Shown: positions 2,949-5,270 of the stretch, one piece after another
How positions within the stretch are numbered: position 1 is the stretch's first letter
How the letters are laid out: the number at the start of each line of letters is the position of its first letter
Source of the DNA: an uncultured Ruminococcus sp.
GTDB taxonomy: Bacteria; Bacillota; Clostridia; Oscillospirales; Ruminococcaceae
Length of the DNA: 5,270 bases
Assembly (NCBI GenBank): GCA_946183385.1
Contig: CAMHBN010000153.1
Span: 1 to 5,270 of the forward strand
Reading direction: 5' to 3'
Translations under genes and position numbers: made by a program
Notes under the pieces: model-generated
What the model was told of the DNA's origin: nothing
The model's input: the letters and a program-made list of their open reading frames with translations, nothing else
Databases searched by the model: none

Positions 2949-5270
2949 ATGAGAATCAGTAGCTTTATATCGCGAACTATTGCTGTTTCAGCTGCTTTCG
3001 CAGCTCTTGTCGGATTATATGTTACGCCTGTGTCGGGAGAAGTACGACTTCCCGAAATTTACGCCTCCGAGGAGGAGCTCGAATTCCCCGAGGAGCCTTC
3101 GGTCGACCCGACCAGCAAGACCGACGGTTATTCCGCTGTGCTATACGACAACAGCAACGGTCTGCCAACGTCAGAAGCCAACGCTATCACCGAAACGCGC
3201 GAAGGCTTTATATGGATAGGCAGCTACAGCGGACTGATACGCTACGACGGCAACACCTTTGAACGTGTGGATTCAACTACAGGTCTTGCCAGTGTTGTCA
3301 GTCTGTATGCAGACTCCCGCAACAGGCTGTGGGTCGGTACGAATGACAGCGGTCTTGCCGTGATGGAGAACGGTTCGTTCCGTATGTACAACAAATCGGA
3401 CGGACTTAAATCCCTGTCGATACGCTCCATTACCGAAGACAATGATGGAAATATATACCTTGCCACTACTCACGGCAATGATATGGAACTCCGAAATATC
3501 GACGAGCCACAGATAAACGAAGAATACGTCCGCATTATAAAAACAGGAGCGGACGGGCTTATCTACGGCGTAACGATGAACAATGCCGTATTCACCGTAA
3601 GCGGCGGAAAGCTTCAGAGCTACTACAATGCCAGCAGGCTCGGTATCAAGGATATCCACTCTGTACTGCCTGACCCGGCAAATGCGGGCTATGTATTCGT
3701 TTCGACGAAGGAATCAGAGGTATACTACGGCAAGCTTCAGAACGGATTCAGGAACACTGTCCCGATCGACGTGTCTCCGCTCGAATATATCAATTCTGTC
3801 GAGCTTATCAATGATACGCTATGGGTCTGCTCGGATAACGGTATCGGAATATACAGGGACGGCGAATTCATAGAGCTTGACAACGTGCCTCTCACGACCT
3901 CCATCGAAAAGCTTATGATGGACTATCAGGGCAACCTGTGGTTCGTATCGTCGCAGCAGGGCGTAATGAAGATAGTGCCGAACCAGTTCACGGATATCTT
4001 CGACAAATACGGGCTAACGTCTCAGGTCGTCTACTCGACCTGCCGATACAGGGATATGCTCCTTATAGGAACCAAAAACGACGGACTGAAGGTGCTGAAA
4101 AGCGGCAGGGTAGTCACTGAGATGCCGCTGACGAGCTCACGATCCGCCTCGGGCAACGTACTCGGCGACACTGACCTCATAAAAATGCTCCACGGGTGTA
4201 AGATACGCTCGATAATACGAGACAGCAAGGACCGTATATGGTTCTCGACCTTCGGAGATCAGGGACTTGTCCGATATGACAACGGCAAGGTAACTAAATT
4301 CAAAAAAATAGACGGACTGCCGTCTGAGCGTGTAAGGACGGTATTTGAACGCTCCGACGGTACGATACTGGTTGCCTGTACAGGCGGAGTAGCAATGATC
4401 GACGGCGATGAGATAAAGGAAGTGTACGACGAATCGTCAGGTATAAGCAATACCGAAATACTGACTGTCGTTGAATCGACGGAGGGAGATATCATCGCAG
4501 GTACAGACGGTGACGGTATCTACGTGGTCCGCGGTACGGATACCCTGCATATCGGCACAGACGAGGGGCTGCATTCCGATGTGGTGATGCGCATAAAACG
4601 CGATATCGCACGCGACCTGTACTGGATAGTGACAAGCAACTCCATCGCTTACATGGACTCTGACTATAATGTAACTACGATAAACAATTTCCCGTACTCC
4701 AACAACTTCGACCTCTACGAGAGCACATCGGGAGAAATGTGGATACTCAGCAGTAATGGCATATACGTTACGCCCGTTGAAGATCTGATAGCAAACGGCG
4801 ACATAAACTATGTATTCTACGGCAAGGACAACGGTCTGCCATGCATTACTACCTCAAATTCCTACAGTGAGCTGACCTCCAACGGCGAGCTCTATATTTC
4901 GGGAACTACAGGCATAGCAAAGGTGAATATCGAAACGCCGTTTGAAAATGTAAACGACCTGAAAATATCTGTCCCGTACATAGACTCCGACGGTAAGCGC
5001 ATATATCCCGACGATGACGGCAGCTACACCATTTCCTCAAAAACGCTGAAGCTGACGATTTACAGTTTCGTTTACAACTATTCACTGATTAATCCACAGG
5101 TCACCTACCACCTTGACGGCTTTGAAAAGAATTCTACGACCGTGAAGCGAAATCTGCTTGCTCCTGTCGATTATACCAATCTCAAGGGCGGAAAGTACGA
5201 CTTCGAGATAAGCATAAAGGACCCGCAGGGCAACGGCAATAAGACACTGAATGTACGGATAATCAAGCAG
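2949..5270 (+). CDS. Exported sensor with two-component-regulator propeller repeats and Y_Y_Y domain, 3' end beyond window
   Basis: The frame is open from the ATG at 2949 to the window edge: 774 codons, no stop. Residues about 5-26 form a signal peptide or signal anchor, followed by a Pro/Glu-rich linker to about 55. Reg_prop beta-propeller blades fill about 60-665. Their typical strands include GFIWIGSYSGLIRYDG (86-101), NRLWVG (125-130), GNLWFVSS (from 328) and later IWFSTF, GEMWILSSNGIYV and GELYISGTTGIAKV. I count about a dozen, enough for two seven-bladed propellers as in known relatives. From about 676 to 774 a Y_Y_Y domain (YHLDGFE, the GGKYDFEISIKD stretch) runs nearly to the edge. 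In this family the Y_Y_Y domain is followed by a membrane helix and an intracellular output such as a histidine kinase or, often in Clostridia, a GGDEF domain; here it is cut off. The ligand is unknown, though relatives in Bacteroides sense glycans. Confidence 0.92.
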   Translation, partial: MRISSFISRTIAVSAAFAALVGLYVTPVSGEVRLPEIYASEEELEFPEEPSVDPTSKTDGYSAVLYDNSNGLPTSEANAITETREGFIWIGSYSGLIRYDGNTFERVDSTTGLASVVSLYADSRNRLWVGTNDSGLAVMENGSFRMYNKSDGLKSLSIRSITEDNDGNIYLATTHGNDMELRNIDEPQINEEYVRIIKTGADGLIYGVTMNNAVFTVSGGKLQSYYNASRLGIKDIHSVLPDPANAGYVFVSTKESEVYYGKLQNGFRNTVPIDVSPLEYINSVELINDTLWVCSDNGIGIYRDGEFIELDNVPLTTSIEKLMMDYQGNLWFVSSQQGVMKIVPNQFTDIFDKYGLTSQVVYSTCRYRDMLLIGTKNDGLKVLKSGRVVTEMPLTSSRSASGNVLGDTDLIKMLHGCKIRSIIRDSKDRIWFSTFGDQGLVRYDNGKVTKFKKIDGLPSERVRTVFERSDGTILVACTGGVAMIDGDEIKEVYDESSGISNTEILTVVESTEGDIIAGTDGDGIYVVRGTDTLHIGTDEGLHSDVVMRIKRDIARDLYWIVTSNSIAYMDSDYNVTTINNFPYSNNFDLYESTSGEMWILSSNGIYVTPVEDLIANGDINYVFYGKDNGLPCITTSNSYSELTSNGELYISGTTGIAKVNIETPFENVNDLKISVPYIDSDGKRIYPDDDGSYTISSKTLKLTIYSFVYNYSLINPQVTYHLDGFEKNSTTVKRNLLAPVDYTNLKGGKYDFEISIKDPQGNGNKTLNVRIIKQ

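Noticed and set aside
3273..3659. 128-codon minus-strand frame, and similar frames in 3242-4495
   Set aside because: All are shadows of the long propeller frame, whose blade motifs continue without interruption.

Overview
The window looks like chromosomal DNA of a Clostridia-type Firmicute, most like a gut or rumen Ruminococcus. That assignment is inferred from gene content, strong AAGGAGG-type ribosome binding sites, consensus sigma-A promoters, moderate GC in genes with AT-rich spacers, and a Ruminococcus-like set of secreted or sensory proteins. No database search was possible.

Layout. At the left edge lies a complete class II tRNA-Ser (anticodon CGA) on the minus strand. Its 5' half, from the first base to the end of the anticodon loop, is repeated exactly (40 bp) 168 bp further upstream. 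The best tRNA promoter sits beyond that second copy. The 128 bp between the copies hold a hydrophobic reading-frame remnant and an 11-bp tandem repeat. This is the most unusual part of the window and looks like the scar of an insertion or duplication at the anticodon loop. A near-perfect sigma-A promoter then starts smpB (trans-translation factor). smpB is followed on the same strand by an SGNH/GDSL-type lipoprotein hydrolase with a second membrane anchor at its C-terminus. A terminator that can work in both directions separates this from a convergent minus-strand gene, which encodes a degenerate receiver domain joined to a degenerate, shortened GGDEF-like domain.

That gene is transcribed divergently from the last one, a large exported sensor with two-component-regulator beta-propeller repeats and a Y_Y_Y domain. 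The sensor stays open to the window's right edge, so its output domain is not visible. The 259-bp divergent spacer holds a good promoter for the minus-strand gene, an extended -10 for the sensor and several palindromes, including a perfect 7-1-7 palindrome of Fur-box type just before the sensor's ribosome binding site.

How they fit together. tRNA-Ser and SmpB both serve translation but show no shared transcript. The degenerate REC-GGDEF protein and the propeller sensor share a control region, so they may belong to one signalling module (inference). I see no CRISPR array, intact mobile element, toxin-antitoxin pair or recognisable defence system. No new biological system can be claimed from this window. 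The best leads are the tRNA half-duplication and the catalytically dead signalling protein beside a propeller sensor.
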